This document shows, in pieces, positions 7,549 to 16,360 of a DNA stretch of 43,611 nucleotides (position 1 is its first letter; each line of letters opens with the position of its first letter). A program made the position numbers and the translations under genes. The stretch is from Microtetraspora fusca. Its GTDB lineage: Bacteria > Actinomycetota > Actinomycetes > Streptosporangiales > Streptosporangiaceae. The notes under the pieces were generated by a model. That model searched no databases and had not been told where the DNA came from. It saw only the letters and a program-made list of their open reading frames with translations. The stretch is taken from the NCBI RefSeq assembly GCF_001570365.1, contig NZ_BBYK01000086.1:1-43611 (forward strand), written 5' to 3'.

Positions 7549-10359
7549 ATGAGCGTCACCCACTCCGAAACGCCGCGGCGACTTACCACGCCGGACCCCG
7601 CCGTTTTGGCGGCCGTCCAGGCCGCCGTGCCGGGGATCACCCGCTCGCGGGTGAGCGACCGGCTGGGCATGGCCCACGACGCCTCGCACTACCTGCTCAC
7701 CCCGCAGGCGATCCTGGTACCCGAAAGCGCCGAGCAGGTCGCCGCGATCATGCGGACCGGCCTGCCACTGACCTTCCGTTCCGGCGGCACCAGCCTGTCC
7801 GGCCAGGGCGTGAGCGAGCACCTGCTCGTCGACACCCGCCGCAACTTCCGCGGCATCGAGGTCCTCGACGACGGCGCCCGGGTCCGGGTGCAGCCCGGCG
7901 CCGTGCTGCGCCAGGTCAACGCCCGCCTCGCGGCCTACGGCCGCAAACTCGGGCCCGACCCGGCCAGCGAGTCGGCGTGCACGATCGGCGGCGTGGTCGC
8001 CAACAACTCCAGCGGCATGACGTGCGGCACCCACGCCAACACCTACCAAACCCTCGAATCGCTGACACTGGTGCTGCCCAGCGGCACCGTCATCGACACC
8101 GGCGCGCCCGATGCCGACGCGCGACTGCGCGCGCTCGAACCCGAGCTGGCCCGGGGCCTGGAGCGGCTACGCGACCGGGTCCGGGACGACGCGGAGTCGC
8201 TGCGCCGGATCAAGGCCCAGTTCTCCCTGAAGAACACCATGGGCTACGGACTCAACAGCTTCCTCGATCACGATTCGCCGGCGCAGATCCTCGCCCACCT
8301 CGTGGTCGGCAGTGAGGGGACCCTCGGCTTCGTCGCCGAGGCGGTCCTGCGGACGGTGCCGGCGAACCGGCTCGCCGCGACCGGCCTGCTGGTCTTCCCC
8401 ACGCTGCGGGAGGCCATGGCCGCGATGCCCGAGATCGTCGCCGCCGGGCCTGCCGCGGTGGAACTGCTCGACGCCGAGTCGCTGCGGGCGGCCCAGACCG
8501 ACCCGAAGGCCGACGACGTCCTGCGCACCCTGGATGTACGGTCGCACGCCGCTTTGCTGGTGGAGTGGCAGGAGTCGGACCCGGAGTTGCTCGCCGAGCG
8601 TGAGCGGGAGGCCGAGCGGGCCTTTGGCGGCCTGTCCCTGTCCGCGCCGGCCCGCCTGAGCAGGGACACCGGCGGCCGCGCCGCCCTGTGGCACATCCGT
8701 AAGGGCCTGTACGCCTCCGTCGCCGGGGCCCGCCCCAGCGGGACCACCGCGCTGTTGGAGGACGTGGCCGTCCCCGTGCCCGCCCTGGCCGACCTGTGTG
8801 ACGAGCTGGCCGAGCTGTTCGCCCGGTACCACTACGAGCGCAGCGTCATCTTCGGGCACGCCAAGGACGGCAACCTGCACTTCATGCTCAACGAGCACTT
8901 CGGCACCGACCTGCAGCGTTACGCCGACTTCACCGAGGACATGGTGGAGGCCGTCCTGTCCCGTGGTGGCACGCTGAAGGCCGAGCACGGCACCGGCCGG
9001 GTGATGGCCCCGTTCGTGCGCCGCCAGTACGGCGATGAGCTGTTCGAGGTGATGCGTGAGGTCAAGCGGCTGTGCGACCCGGCCGGGACGCTGAACCCGG
9101 GTGTGCTGCTGACCGAGGACCCGCGCGCGCACCTGCGTGACCTCAAGCCGGTCGCGACGGTGGAGCCCGAGGTGGACCGGTGCGTGGAGTGCGGTTACTG
9201 CGAGCCGGTCTGCCCGAGCCGGGACCTGACCACGACCCCGCGTCAGCGGATCGTGCTGCGCCGCGAGCTGGCGGCGGCCGAGGCGGCCGGTGACCACGCG
9301 CTCGCCCGCCAGCTCAGCGAGGAGTACGGTTATGACGCGGTGGACACCTGCGCGGTGGACGGCATGTGCGCCACGGCCTGCCCGGTGTTCATCAACACCG
9401 GTGATCTGACCAAGCGGCTGCGCGCCGAGCGGCACGGCCGCGTGGCGCAGACCGCCTGGAAGAAGGCCGCCGATCACTGGGGCGCGGTCACGCGGGCGAT
9501 GGACCTGGCCCTCGACGCGGCCGCGGTCGCGCCGCCCGCCCTGGCCGAGGGGGCCAGCCGGGCCGCCCGCGCTGCCGTCGGCGCGGACGCGGTGCCGCAG
9601 TGGAGCCGTGACCTGCCCCGCGGCGGGACGCCGCGTCGGCCGTCCCCGGTCTCGGAGGCGGACGCCGTCTATGTGCCGTCCTGCCTGAACACGCTGTTCG
9701 CGCCCGCGGACGGAGGCAGCGGCGTCATGGCCGCGCTGCACCGCCTCGCGGAGCGCGCCGGCCTGCGCCTGAGCGTCCCGGAGGACATCGCCGGCCTGTG
9801 CTGCGCCACGCCGTGGTCGTCGAAGGGCTTCACCGGAGGCTACGAGGCGATGCGCCGCCGGGTGCGAAAGGCGCTCGTGGCGGCCACCGACGGCGGCCGG
9901 ATCCCGGTCGTCAGCGACGCCGCCTCCTGCACCGAGGGGTTCGAGCGGCTCGTCGCCGCGGCCTCGCCCGCCGTCCAGGTGCTCGACGCGGTGACCTTCG
10001 CGGCCGAGCGCATCCTGCCCCGGCTGCCCGCCGCCCGCCGCCTTCCCTCGCTGGCCCTGCATCCGACCTGCTCGTCGGTCCGGCTCGGCCTGGACGCCGC
10101 GATCACCCGCCTCGCCGAGGCGGTCGCGGAGCAGGTCGTGGTGCCCGACGGCTGGCAGTGCTGCGCCTTCGCCGGCGACCGTGGCCTGCTGCACCCGGAG
10201 CTGACCGCGTCGGCCACCCGCGCCGAAGCGGCGGCGGTGGCGGAGGGCGACTACGCGGCGCACGCCTCGGTCAACCGCACCTGCGAGATCGGGATGACCC
10301 GCGCCACTGGGAAGACCTACCACCACCTGCTCGACCTGCTGGACCAGGTCACCGCCTGA
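7549..10359 (+). CDS. FAD-linked oxidase fused to Fe-S and cysteine-rich domains (D-lactate/2-hydroxyacid dehydrogenase type)
   Basis: A 936-residue fusion corresponding to GlcD plus GlcF-like parts. The N-terminal half is a PCMH-type FAD domain (LTFRSGGTSLSGQG, CTIGGVVANNSSGMTCGT) followed by the oxidase C-terminal domain (GHAKDGNLHFML, then KAEHGTGRVMAPFV). Next are two 4Fe-4S motifs, CVECGYCEPVCPS from residue 545 and CAVDGMCATACPV from residue 601. The end holds two cysteine-rich CCG-type blocks (LCCATPWSSKGFTGG, and HPTCSS followed by WQCCAFAGDRG). Relatives oxidise D-lactate or another D-2-hydroxyacid and pass electrons to quinone or cytochrome at the membrane. The ATG at 7549 fits the start of the conserved region; a longer in-frame reading from 7273 covers only intergenic-type sequence. 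It is transcribed alone. The exact hydroxyacid cannot be read from sequence. Confidence 0.9.
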   Translation: MSVTHSETPRRLTTPDPAVLAAVQAAVPGITRSRVSDRLGMAHDASHYLLTPQAILVPESAEQVAAIMRTGLPLTFRSGGTSLSGQGVSEHLLVDTRRNFRGIEVLDDGARVRVQPGAVLRQVNARLAAYGRKLGPDPASESACTIGGVVANNSSGMTCGTHANTYQTLESLTLVLPSGTVIDTGAPDADARLRALEPELARGLERLRDRVRDDAESLRRIKAQFSLKNTMGYGLNSFLDHDSPAQILAHLVVGSEGTLGFVAEAVLRTVPANRLAATGLLVFPTLREAMAAMPEIVAAGPAAVELLDAESLRAAQTDPKADDVLRTLDVRSHAALLVEWQESDPELLAEREREAERAFGGLSLSAPARLSRDTGGRAALWHIRKGLYASVAGARPSGTTALLEDVAVPVPALADLCDELAELFARYHYERSVIFGHAKDGNLHFMLNEHFGTDLQRYADFTEDMVEAVLSRGGTLKAEHGTGRVMAPFVRRQYGDELFEVMREVKRLCDPAGTLNPGVLLTEDPRAHLRDLKPVATVEPEVDRCVECGYCEPVCPSRDLTTTPRQRIVLRRELAAAEAAGDHALARQLSEEYGYDAVDTCAVDGMCATACPVFINTGDLTKRLRAERHGRVAQTAWKKAADHWGAVTRAMDLALDAAAVAPPALAEGASRAARAAVGADAVPQWSRDLPRGGTPRRPSPVSEADAVYVPSCLNTLFAPADGGSGVMAALHRLAERAGLRLSVPEDIAGLCCATPWSSKGFTGGYEAMRRRVRKALVAATDGGRIPVVSDAASCTEGFERLVAAASPAVQVLDAVTFAAERILPRLPAARRLPSLALHPTCSSVRLGLDAAITRLAEAVAEQVVVPDGWQCCAFAGDRGLLHPELTASATRAEAAAVAEGDYAAHASVNRTCEIGMTRATGKTYHHLLDLLDQVTA

Positions 10360-10392
10360 CCCCAAGGTCACACTCCCGGACGCGCCTCGCTG

Positions 10393-10414
10393 GCCGCCGT
10401 CCGTGACGGGCGGC
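10393..10414 (+). terminator. Possible hairpin after the FAD/Fe-S oxidase gene
   Basis: GCCGCC (10393-10398) can pair with GGCGGC (10409-10414) around an imperfect inner stem, about 35 bases after the stop codon. There is no T-run, as is usual in GC-rich actinomycetes. This is a weak candidate. Confidence 0.3.
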
Positions 10415-10420
10415 GCCTGC

Positions 10421-10549
10421 TCAAGGGACCCGGGTGAGGCGGACGAGGGCGCCGGCGTGGTCGGTGCCCGGCAGTTCGAGTGGGAGACCGTGGGCCGGCA
10501 GGACGGCTCCGTGGTGGATCGTCCCCGTGTCGTCGCGATAGCGGGCGTC
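10421..10549 (-). pseudogene. C-terminal remnant resembling GH36 alpha-galactosidase
   Basis: On the minus strand a 42-codon stretch ends in TGA at 10421-10423 and reads DARYRDDTGTIHHGAVL, then PAHGLPLELPGTDHAGALVRLTRVP. From memory this is the usual C-terminal strand region of bacterial GH36 alpha-galactosidases (an RYRD-HHGAVL-GLPLELP-LVRL pattern). Upstream, the frame loses protein character within about ten codons and runs into the 3' end of the DUF308 gene, whose stop is at 10572. The rest of a roughly 700-residue enzyme is missing, so this is a truncated relic left by a deletion or rearrangement. I base the family call on pattern recall, not on a search. Confidence 0.5.
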
Positions 10550-10571
10550 CGAGTGGCTTCGAGGGCTGGAT

Positions 10572-11216
10572 CTAGATCGTTCCGAACGGAGCCCCGGGAG
10601 CGCCCGCGTCCGTCAGCCGCCGGTCGAGGCGCCGGATCCACAGGGTGATGGCCACCGTCAGCGCACCCCAGGTGATGAGCCACAGGCCGAAGGTCCACGT
10701 GATGGCCACCAAGGTGATCCCGGGCCACAGAAGCAGGGCGAGCCCCATGAGAGCGGACAGGACCGCCAAGGCCGCCGCCCAGCCGCGCCCGCGCACGGAC
10801 CGGTCGGTCAGCGCGATGACGAGCCCCACGATGCCGCTGATCAGCCAGAAGAGGCCGAAGAGGAGCGCCAGGATCGCGGCTGTGTGGAACGGGTCGCGCA
10901 GGACGAGCACGCCGACGACGAACGACAGCACGCCCAGCAGGGTGAAGAGGACGCGGCTGGCGCCGCTCACCTCGACCGCGACGACGGCCTGCGCTGTCCG
11001 GTACACGCCGTGGATGATCAGCTTCAGGCCGAAGAGGACGGCCACGACACCGATGGTGACGTTCGGCCACACCACGATGGCCACACCGAGCAGCACCGAG
11101 AGGATGCCGGCGGCCACTCCTATGCCCCAGACGCCCGTCGCCAGCCGTATGGTCAGCCGGTCGAACGCCGGTCCGCCGGCCGGTCCCGCCGCGCCCGGGG
11201 GTGTCGATGACGCCAT
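10572..11216 (-). CDS. DUF308/HdeD-like membrane protein
   Basis: A 214-residue protein with about six hydrophobic segments arranged as repeated pairs (for example ATGVWGIGVAAGILSVLLGVAIV, VVAVLFGLKLIIHGVYR, VLFTLLGVLSFVVGVLVLRDP and LALLFGLFWLISGIVGLV). This repeated helix-hairpin pattern with LRDP and GLF-LISG is typical of the DUF308/HdeD acid-resistance membrane family, whose molecular function is poorly defined. I chose the ATG at 11216 because AAGGAGG lies about 6 bases upstream; a longer frame from 11318 has only Pro/Gly-rich sequence before it. The gene is single and leftward, placed after the P450 operon and separated from it by about 220 bases. It overlaps no neighbour, and its 3' end abuts the alpha-galactosidase-like remnant. 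Confidence 0.82.
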   Translation of the reverse strand: MASSTPPGAAGPAGGPAFDRLTIRLATGVWGIGVAAGILSVLLGVAIVVWPNVTIGVVAVLFGLKLIIHGVYRTAQAVVAVEVSGASRVLFTLLGVLSFVVGVLVLRDPFHTAAILALLFGLFWLISGIVGLVIALTDRSVRGRGWAAALAVLSALMGLALLLWPGITLVAITWTFGLWLITWGALTVAITLWIRRLDRRLTDAGAPGAPFGTI

Positions 11217-11435
11217 GTGTTCCTCCTTGTCCGAGGGGCCCCGCCGCGGTCCGCCGGGCGGAGAGCGCCCGCGGAGCCCGTCCCCGGGGCCCGCTGTTTC
11301 AGCTGCCACGGTTGGCACGGCCTACGCCCCGCGGCCGCTCATTTTCCGGTCTCCGCTCACCGACGCTCCGGAAGCCCAGGTGGCGCGGACGCCGACGACC
11401 GGCAGCGGGCGCCCGTACGGGCCGGGCGACGCGGC

Positions 11436-12065
11436 TCACAGGATGAGCGCGATGAAGATCAGGCAGGCGAAGATGTTGATCAGCCAGCCGTGGGACTCCA
11501 TCCACTCCCGGACCTTCGGCATGGCGCGTTCGGCGCGCCCGCGAAAGAGCAGGAGCCCCAGCAACGGCAGCGCCGCGACCGCCACCGTGGCCCCGATGAA
11601 CGGCAGCACCGCGGCCGGCCCGGCACCGGTCTGCGCCAGGTTCGCCCCCACCGTCAGCATGACCAGAATGTCCGAGGGCATCAGCAGGATCACCAGGAAG
11701 CCGGTCGTGAACGCCTTCCACGGATCCGCCCCGAGGAGCTCCCTGAGCCACTTCGGCGGTTCCGCCGTGTCCCGCCGCACGTAGTTCTTCACCGCGACGG
11801 CGAGCAGCAGGGCGACGAGGCCGATCTGGACGGCGGTTCCGACCGATGATCCGGCACGGGAGGCCGGGGCCGGCGAGATCTCGCCGCCGATCAGCCCGAA
11901 CAGGCCGCGGGCGATGGCGACGCCCACCGTCGTCGCGGCGGCGACGCCCACGAGGAACGCGAGCGAGCACGCGCGGGCGCGTTCGGCCGTCACCAGGATG
12001 ATGGCGCACATGATCTGCGGTCCCATCATCATGGTGACGGCCAACGGGAGCACCTGGAGATTCAC
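11436..12065 (-). CDS. GAP/Sap-family membrane protein (sulfolipid-1-addressing-like)
   Basis: A 209-residue polytopic membrane protein with about six hydrophobic segments. The pattern of an N-terminal LPLAVTMMMGPQIMCAIILVTAERARACSLAFLVGVA, a central basic/amphipathic loop (EPPKWLRELLGADPWKAFTTGF) and a C-terminal helix fits the GAP/Sap family. Mycobacterial members help move sulfolipids or glycopeptidolipids to the surface. The start is GTG at 12065, with GGAG about 6 bases upstream. It is the third gene of a leftward operon after the ferredoxin-reductase fusion and the P450, 45 bases behind the P450. This suggests export of, or resistance to, a hydrophobic product of the oxidation system, but that is inference from position. 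Confidence 0.78.
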   Translation of the reverse strand: MNLQVLPLAVTMMMGPQIMCAIILVTAERARACSLAFLVGVAAATTVGVAIARGLFGLIGGEISPAPASRAGSSVGTAVQIGLVALLLAVAVKNYVRRDTAEPPKWLRELLGADPWKAFTTGFLVILLMPSDILVMLTVGANLAQTGAGPAAVLPFIGATVAVAALPLLGLLLFRGRAERAMPKVREWMESHGWLINIFACLIFIALIL

Positions 12066-12110
12066 GGCTCTCCCCCTCCGCCGGGCCCGTCGGTCGTCTC
12101 CGCGCGCCGC

Positions 12111-13340
12111 TCACGTCCCCGGAGACGGGACGATCCCGTCGAACTCGATGAGCAGGTGCCTGGGTCCACGCAGCGCCGCGTTCTCCCGGTAGGGCGGCGG
12201 GTCGGCGACCAGCCGGGGGTTCTCCAGCCGGGAGGCGAGCGCGGACAGCGCGAGCTGCGTCTCCAGGCGGGCCAGCGGAGCGCCGAAGCAGAAGTGGATG
12301 CCGCCTCCGAAGCCGAGGTGTTCCTTGTCCGCCCGGTCGGGGTCGAACCGGTCCGGCTCGGGGAAGCGCCCGGGGTCGCGGTCGGCGGCGGCGAGCACGA
12401 GCGTGATCGTCGCTCCCTTGGGGATGGTGGTGCCGGCGATCTCGATGTCGTCCAGCGCGATGCGCTGGGGCAGCATCTGCACCGGCGGCTCGTAGCGCAG
12501 CAGCTCCTCGACCAGAGGGACGACGCGGCCGGGGTCGCGGCGCAGCCGGTCGAGCTCGGCGGGGTGGCGCAGCAAGGTCAGCATCCCGTTGGTGATGAGG
12601 TTGACGGTGGTCTCGTGACCGGCGACGAGCAACAAGGAGGCGGTGCTCAGCAGTTCGTCGCGCGACATGGCCCCTTCGGCGCCGTCGTCGGTGACCAGCG
12701 CGGACAGCAGGTCCCCGGACGGCTGCCGCAGGCGGGCCTCGGCCAGCTCGTTCAGGTACGCGCGCAGCTCCAGGCCGGCCTCCACGCGCCGCCGCTCCGC
12801 GGCTGCCCCGGCTCTCGGGTCGATCGCCTCGACCAGCGCCGAGGCCCACACGCGGAAGCGCGACTCGTCCTCGGTCGGCACGCCGAGCAGCCTGCAGATC
12901 GCCGTGACCGGCAGCGGGTAGGCGAAGTCGTCGACCACGTCCACCTGGGTCCGGCCCGCGAAGCCGTCGATGAGACCAACCACGATCTCGGAGAGCGCGC
13001 CCCGCAGGCCCTCGACGCGTCCGGGTGAGCGAGGCGGCCCGAAGTGCCGCATCGCCACGCGGCGGATCCGGTCGTGGTCCGGTGGATCACGACGGATGAA
13101 GGCGGGCGGCAGGCCGGGCAGGCTCTCCTCGCCCGCCGACCCGCCGCCGGCGACGTCTTCCTCGCGGATCGAGCTGATCCGCGGATCGTGCAGCAGCTCG
13201 ACGATCTCGCGGTAGGTGCTGACCACGTAGCGGCCGTCGTCGCGCACGACCGGGGTCTCGCGCAGCTCGGCGTACAGCGGGTACGGATCGGCGCGGTTCG
13301 AGTAGTCCAGGATCCGCTTGAAGACGGACCTCTCGGCCAT
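12111..13340 (-). CDS. Cytochrome P450
   Basis: A 409-residue soluble bacterial P450. Visible hallmarks are the I-helix oxygen-activation motif AGHETT, the K-helix ExxR in EELLRYEPP, and the heme-binding loop FGGGIHFCFG with the thiolate ligand at C351. Length and the N-terminal RADPYPLYAELRETPVVR pattern match class I actinomycete P450s of the CYP105/107 kind, though I cannot assign a subfamily. The ATG at 13340 has GAGGAG about 8 bases upstream. It lies 60 bases behind a gene that fuses its likely electron donors, and 45 bases ahead of a GAP-family membrane protein, so the three should form one operon. The substrate is unknown. Confidence 0.93.
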   Translation of the reverse strand: MAERSVFKRILDYSNRADPYPLYAELRETPVVRDDGRYVVSTYREIVELLHDPRISSIREEDVAGGGSAGEESLPGLPPAFIRRDPPDHDRIRRVAMRHFGPPRSPGRVEGLRGALSEIVVGLIDGFAGRTQVDVVDDFAYPLPVTAICRLLGVPTEDESRFRVWASALVEAIDPRAGAAAERRRVEAGLELRAYLNELAEARLRQPSGDLLSALVTDDGAEGAMSRDELLSTASLLLVAGHETTVNLITNGMLTLLRHPAELDRLRRDPGRVVPLVEELLRYEPPVQMLPQRIALDDIEIAGTTIPKGATITLVLAAADRDPGRFPEPDRFDPDRADKEHLGFGGGIHFCFGAPLARLETQLALSALASRLENPRLVADPPPYRENAALRGPRHLLIEFDGIVPSPGT

Positions 13341-13400
13341 GGCGGCGCTCCTCGGCTTCGGGGCGGTCCAGATGTATACGGTGCAGCGCCGGCGCGGCGG

Positions 13401-15014
13401 TCACTGCGGGCGGCGCACCAGTGTGGCCCGCCGCTCGCTCGGGTCGTGGCCGGTCACCACGACGGTGGCGCCCTGGGCGACCCCGATGCGCGGCGGCACC
13501 TCCGCGGGCACCGGGAGCATCTCGGCGGGCCGGCCGACCATGGCGAAGTCCGGCGGGAACGGCGCGGCCCGCTCGATCATCCGCTGGTAGAACTCCAGCC
13601 ACATGGCCTGGTCGAACGTGACGGCCGCGGTGACGCGCCCCCGGTACCCGTAGACCGCGACGAAGCGGCGCTCGGCGACCGAACCCTGCGCGATCACGAC
13701 CTCGTCCGCGAACGTCGGCACCCCGACGGACTTGATGTTGATTCCGAACTGGTTGGACCAGAACACCGGCAGGGCCAGGTGCGCCCACCGCCGGGTCTGG
13801 TCGCTGACCATGTTGTGCGCCGCGATCTCCGCCTGGGCGACCGCGTTGCCCCAGTGCTCCAGGGCCAGGAACTGGAACTCGTACGCCGGATGCGGGAAGC
13901 GCGCGATGTCCCCGGCGGCGAAGATGTCGTCGGTCACCACCCCGTTGATGTCGAAGACGCGGCAGCCCGCGTCGCAGCCCACGCCCCAGACTCCGGCGGC
14001 CAGCCCCGCGTCCTCCAGCCATTCGACGTTGCGGACCGCGCCGAGGGCGACCACCGCCGTCTCCGCCTCCAGGGTGGTGCCGTCGGACAGGCGCGCGGCG
14101 CGCAGCCGCCCGTCCGCGTCGGCGTCGAGCCCCATGACGGTGGTGTCGCAGCGCAGGTCCACGCCGTGCTCCCGCTGGATCTCCGCCGCGATCCCGCCGA
14201 TCACCTTGCCCAGCGCGCCGGCGAGCGGCGCCGCTCCCCGCTCGGCGACCGTCACCGGCCGGCCCAGCTCCCGGCAGACGGAGGCGACCTCCGACCCGGT
14301 GAATCCGGCGCCGATGACCAGCACCCGCCCGTTCCCGGTCTCGAGGCGCCGCCGCAGCCGGGTCGCGTCCTCGATCGTGCGCAGCACGCACACGCCGTCC
14401 AGCGCGGCCTCCGCCTCGTCGGGCCACGGCCGGGCACGCGCGCCGGTGGCGATCAGCAGGCGGTCGAACTCGACTTCCCGGCCGTCGGCGAGGCGCACCC
14501 GCTTGCCGGCCACGTCCAGGCCGGTCGCCCGCTGCCCCAGCAGCCATTCGGCGTCCAGGTCCCTCAGCCGGGGCAGCGTGGTGTGGTCCAGGGGCATCCG
14601 GCCGGTCAGCACCTGCTTGGACAGCGGCGGCCGGTCGTACGGCTCGTGCGACTCGTCCCCGATCAGGGTGAGCGAGCCGGTGAAGCCGTCCCTGCGCAGC
14701 ACCGCGGCGGCCCGCACGCCGGCCAGCGACGCGCCCACGATGACGATCCGCCCGGAACGCCGGAACCCGTCCCCGGCGTCGGCGGCCGGATACGGGTACG
14801 GCCGGGGGCCCGGGACGTGCCCGGCGAGCCGGTCGACGTGGATCGCCTGGACCGGGCATGCCGCCTGCGCCCGCAGCACGTGCTCCCGCTGCTCGTCGCT
14901 CGGGTCGGGGTCGTAGAGCAGCGCCTCCTGCCCGGGCATCGCGAAGACGCCGGGCGCCGCGAAGACGCATTGCCCGTACCCCTGGCATCGGGTGAGATCG
15001 ACGACGACGCGCAT
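13401..15014 (-). CDS. Fused 3Fe-4S ferredoxin and NAD(P)H:ferredoxin reductase
   Basis: A 537-residue protein that joins both electron-transfer partners of a P450 in one chain. Residues 1-62 form a small ferredoxin with C10-QGYGQ-C16 and C53-P, the three-cysteine pattern of 3Fe-4S P450 ferredoxins. After a Pro/Gly-rich linker comes an FAD/NAD(P)-dependent reductase of the putidaredoxin-reductase/Reductase_C type: IVIVGASLAGVRAA for FAD, RPPLSKQVL, VLVIGAGFTGSEVA for NAD(P)H, and DDIFAAGDIA for the FAD ribityl site. The ATG at 15014 follows GGGAGGTG by five bases. It is the first gene of the leftward operon and feeds the P450 just downstream. The order within the chain puts the terminal donor at the N terminus. 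Confidence 0.92.
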   Translation of the reverse strand: MRVVVDLTRCQGYGQCVFAAPGVFAMPGQEALLYDPDPSDEQREHVLRAQAACPVQAIHVDRLAGHVPGPRPYPYPAADAGDGFRRSGRIVIVGASLAGVRAAAVLRRDGFTGSLTLIGDESHEPYDRPPLSKQVLTGRMPLDHTTLPRLRDLDAEWLLGQRATGLDVAGKRVRLADGREVEFDRLLIATGARARPWPDEAEAALDGVCVLRTIEDATRLRRRLETGNGRVLVIGAGFTGSEVASVCRELGRPVTVAERGAAPLAGALGKVIGGIAAEIQREHGVDLRCDTTVMGLDADADGRLRAARLSDGTTLEAETAVVALGAVRNVEWLEDAGLAAGVWGVGCDAGCRVFDINGVVTDDIFAAGDIARFPHPAYEFQFLALEHWGNAVAQAEIAAHNMVSDQTRRWAHLALPVFWSNQFGINIKSVGVPTFADEVVIAQGSVAERRFVAVYGYRGRVTAAVTFDQAMWLEFYQRMIERAAPFPPDFAMVGRPAEMLPVPAEVPPRIGVAQGATVVVTGHDPSERRATLVRRPQ

Positions 15015-15140
15015 CGGGCACCTCCCTGCGCGCAGTGCAATCGGCGGCCGGCCACACGGCCGTGATCCGATTTACAGCGGTATGTCGAGAACCCAGCGGA
15101 AAGCCCGGGCACAGGACGCCCTTACCCCGGTCACGCGGGT

Positions 15141-16199
15141 CTATCCCCGCCGCGCGCCCCGCCGCTCGGGGACGGCCGAGGACGCGCGGACTCGGAAGTC
15201 GGCCGAGAACAGGTGGCCGGGGTCGCCCTCGCGGCCTTCGAGGCGGTCGACGAGCAGGTCCACCGCCGCTTGGGCGGTCTCGCCGGGCAGGAAGCTGAGC
15301 GTGCTGATCGGCGGGTCGGTGTAGCACGCCGCCGAGTCCTCCGTGGTGCAGACCAGCAGCAGGTCGCCGGGGACGGATCGGCCGAGCCTGCGGATCGTGT
15401 CCAGCAGGAGCGGCGGGCTGAGCTCGACCAGGGTGAACAGGGCGTCCGGCGGGGCCGGGGCGGCGAGCAGCTCGGTGACGGCCTGGAGCGTGTGCTCGAC
15501 GCCGGGGGCGGGCAGGCAGGCGATCCGGGGCTCGCGTCCCCGCTCGGCGCACCACTCGTGGTACGCGCGGACGGACTGCTGGTGGAAGCAGGCCGTGGTC
15601 GCGCCGGCGACGACGGCGATCCGCTCGGCGCCCGCGGCCTCCAGGTGATCGAGGACCTGGCGTACGGCGGCGCCGTAGTCGAAGTCGACCCACCGGCCGG
15701 CCTCCCGCGTCTCGACCGGGACCTCCGCCAGGGCCCGGCGGTCGGCGACCACGGGGACGCCCGCGGCGAGGAAGTCCCGGACCATCGGGTCCCCCTCGAC
15801 CGGGTCGATGACGAACACGCCGTCCAGCGGGATGTCCAGCCAGCAGTCGTCCGGCCCGTAGGTGGGCAGCAGGACGACGCCGTATCCGTGGGCGAGGGCC
15901 GCCTGGGTCGTCGCGGTGACGATCTGGGAGAAGTAGGCCAGGTCGGCGTAGACCCAGGGCGTCTCGACGTACTCGCGTGCCGCGAGGCCGAGCAGGCGGG
16001 TGTGCCCGGCGCGCAGCAGCCGTGCCGTGGCGTTCGGACGGTAGCCGAGGGCCCGGGCCACCTTCTGCACGTGCTCGCGCGTGGCCGCGGGGAGCCGCCC
16101 TGCCCCGTTCAGCGCGTCCGACACGGTCGTCTTGGAGACCCCGGCGGCGCGGGCCACGTCCACGAGGCGGACCCTCGGTGTGCGGTCTGACTGGCTCAT
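15141..16199 (-). CDS. LacI-family transcriptional regulator
   Basis: A 352-residue regulator. The N-terminal helix-turn-helix VRLVDVARAAGVSKTTVSDALNGAGRLPAATREHVQKVARALGYRPN is classic LacI/GalR, followed by the hinge and a periplasmic-binding-protein-like effector domain (VAGVPVVADRR-type segments, LDHLEAAGAERIAVVAG, and a dimer region ending ISTLSFLPGETAQAAVDLLVDRLEG). I chose the ATG at 16199, immediately ahead of the conserved HTH; upstream extensions lack conservation. It is divergent from the ABC importer operon. The CG-centred palindrome at 16280-16291 between them is the likely operator, so the protein probably represses uptake until an effector, perhaps the imported amide or peptide, is bound. 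Confidence 0.92.
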   Translation of the reverse strand: MSQSDRTPRVRLVDVARAAGVSKTTVSDALNGAGRLPAATREHVQKVARALGYRPNATARLLRAGHTRLLGLAAREYVETPWVYADLAYFSQIVTATTQAALAHGYGVVLLPTYGPDDCWLDIPLDGVFVIDPVEGDPMVRDFLAAGVPVVADRRALAEVPVETREAGRWVDFDYGAAVRQVLDHLEAAGAERIAVVAGATTACFHQQSVRAYHEWCAERGREPRIACLPAPGVEHTLQAVTELLAAPAPPDALFTLVELSPPLLLDTIRRLGRSVPGDLLLVCTTEDSAACYTDPPISTLSFLPGETAQAAVDLLVDRLEGREGDPGHLFSADFRVRASSAVPERRGARRG

Positions 16200-16279
16200 G
16201 AGCGCGATCCTGTCATCCGGGCGGGCGCTCCGCCACCCGCCTGTATGCATTGCAGAATCGTTCCGCCGAACCCTTGTGC

Positions 16280-16291
16280 AGGAACGTTCCT
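16280..16291. promoter_or_regulatory. CG-centred palindrome, likely LacI-family operator
   Basis: AGGAACGTTCCT is a perfect 12-bp palindrome with the central CG step typical of LacI-family operators. It lies between the divergent lacI-type gene and the ABC importer operon, 69 bases before the binding-protein ATG. A looser relative (AGAATCGTTCCG) lies about 25 bp to the left. Confidence 0.5.
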
Positions 16292-16360
16292 TCACGAATA
16301 CTCACAGCCACCTCTGCCGCACACCTGATCGTTGCGGCCCGTTCAGAAAGAGGTGGTCTG

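Noticed and set aside
10403-10648. Rightward 81-codon frame after the FAD/Fe-S oxidase
   Set aside because: No ribosome binding site or family features. It is antisense to the alpha-galactosidase-like remnant and the DUF308 3' end.
8167-11070. Long leftward open frame over the FAD/Fe-S oxidase
   Set aside because: Antisense to a clear FAD/Fe-S protein with all motifs. The product is His/Arg/Gly-rich without any family pattern.
15055-15064. CACGGCCGTG palindrome upstream of the ferredoxin-reductase fusion
   Set aside because: A 10-bp GC-rich palindrome is expected often by chance in this DNA, and no second copy or regulator is linked to it.
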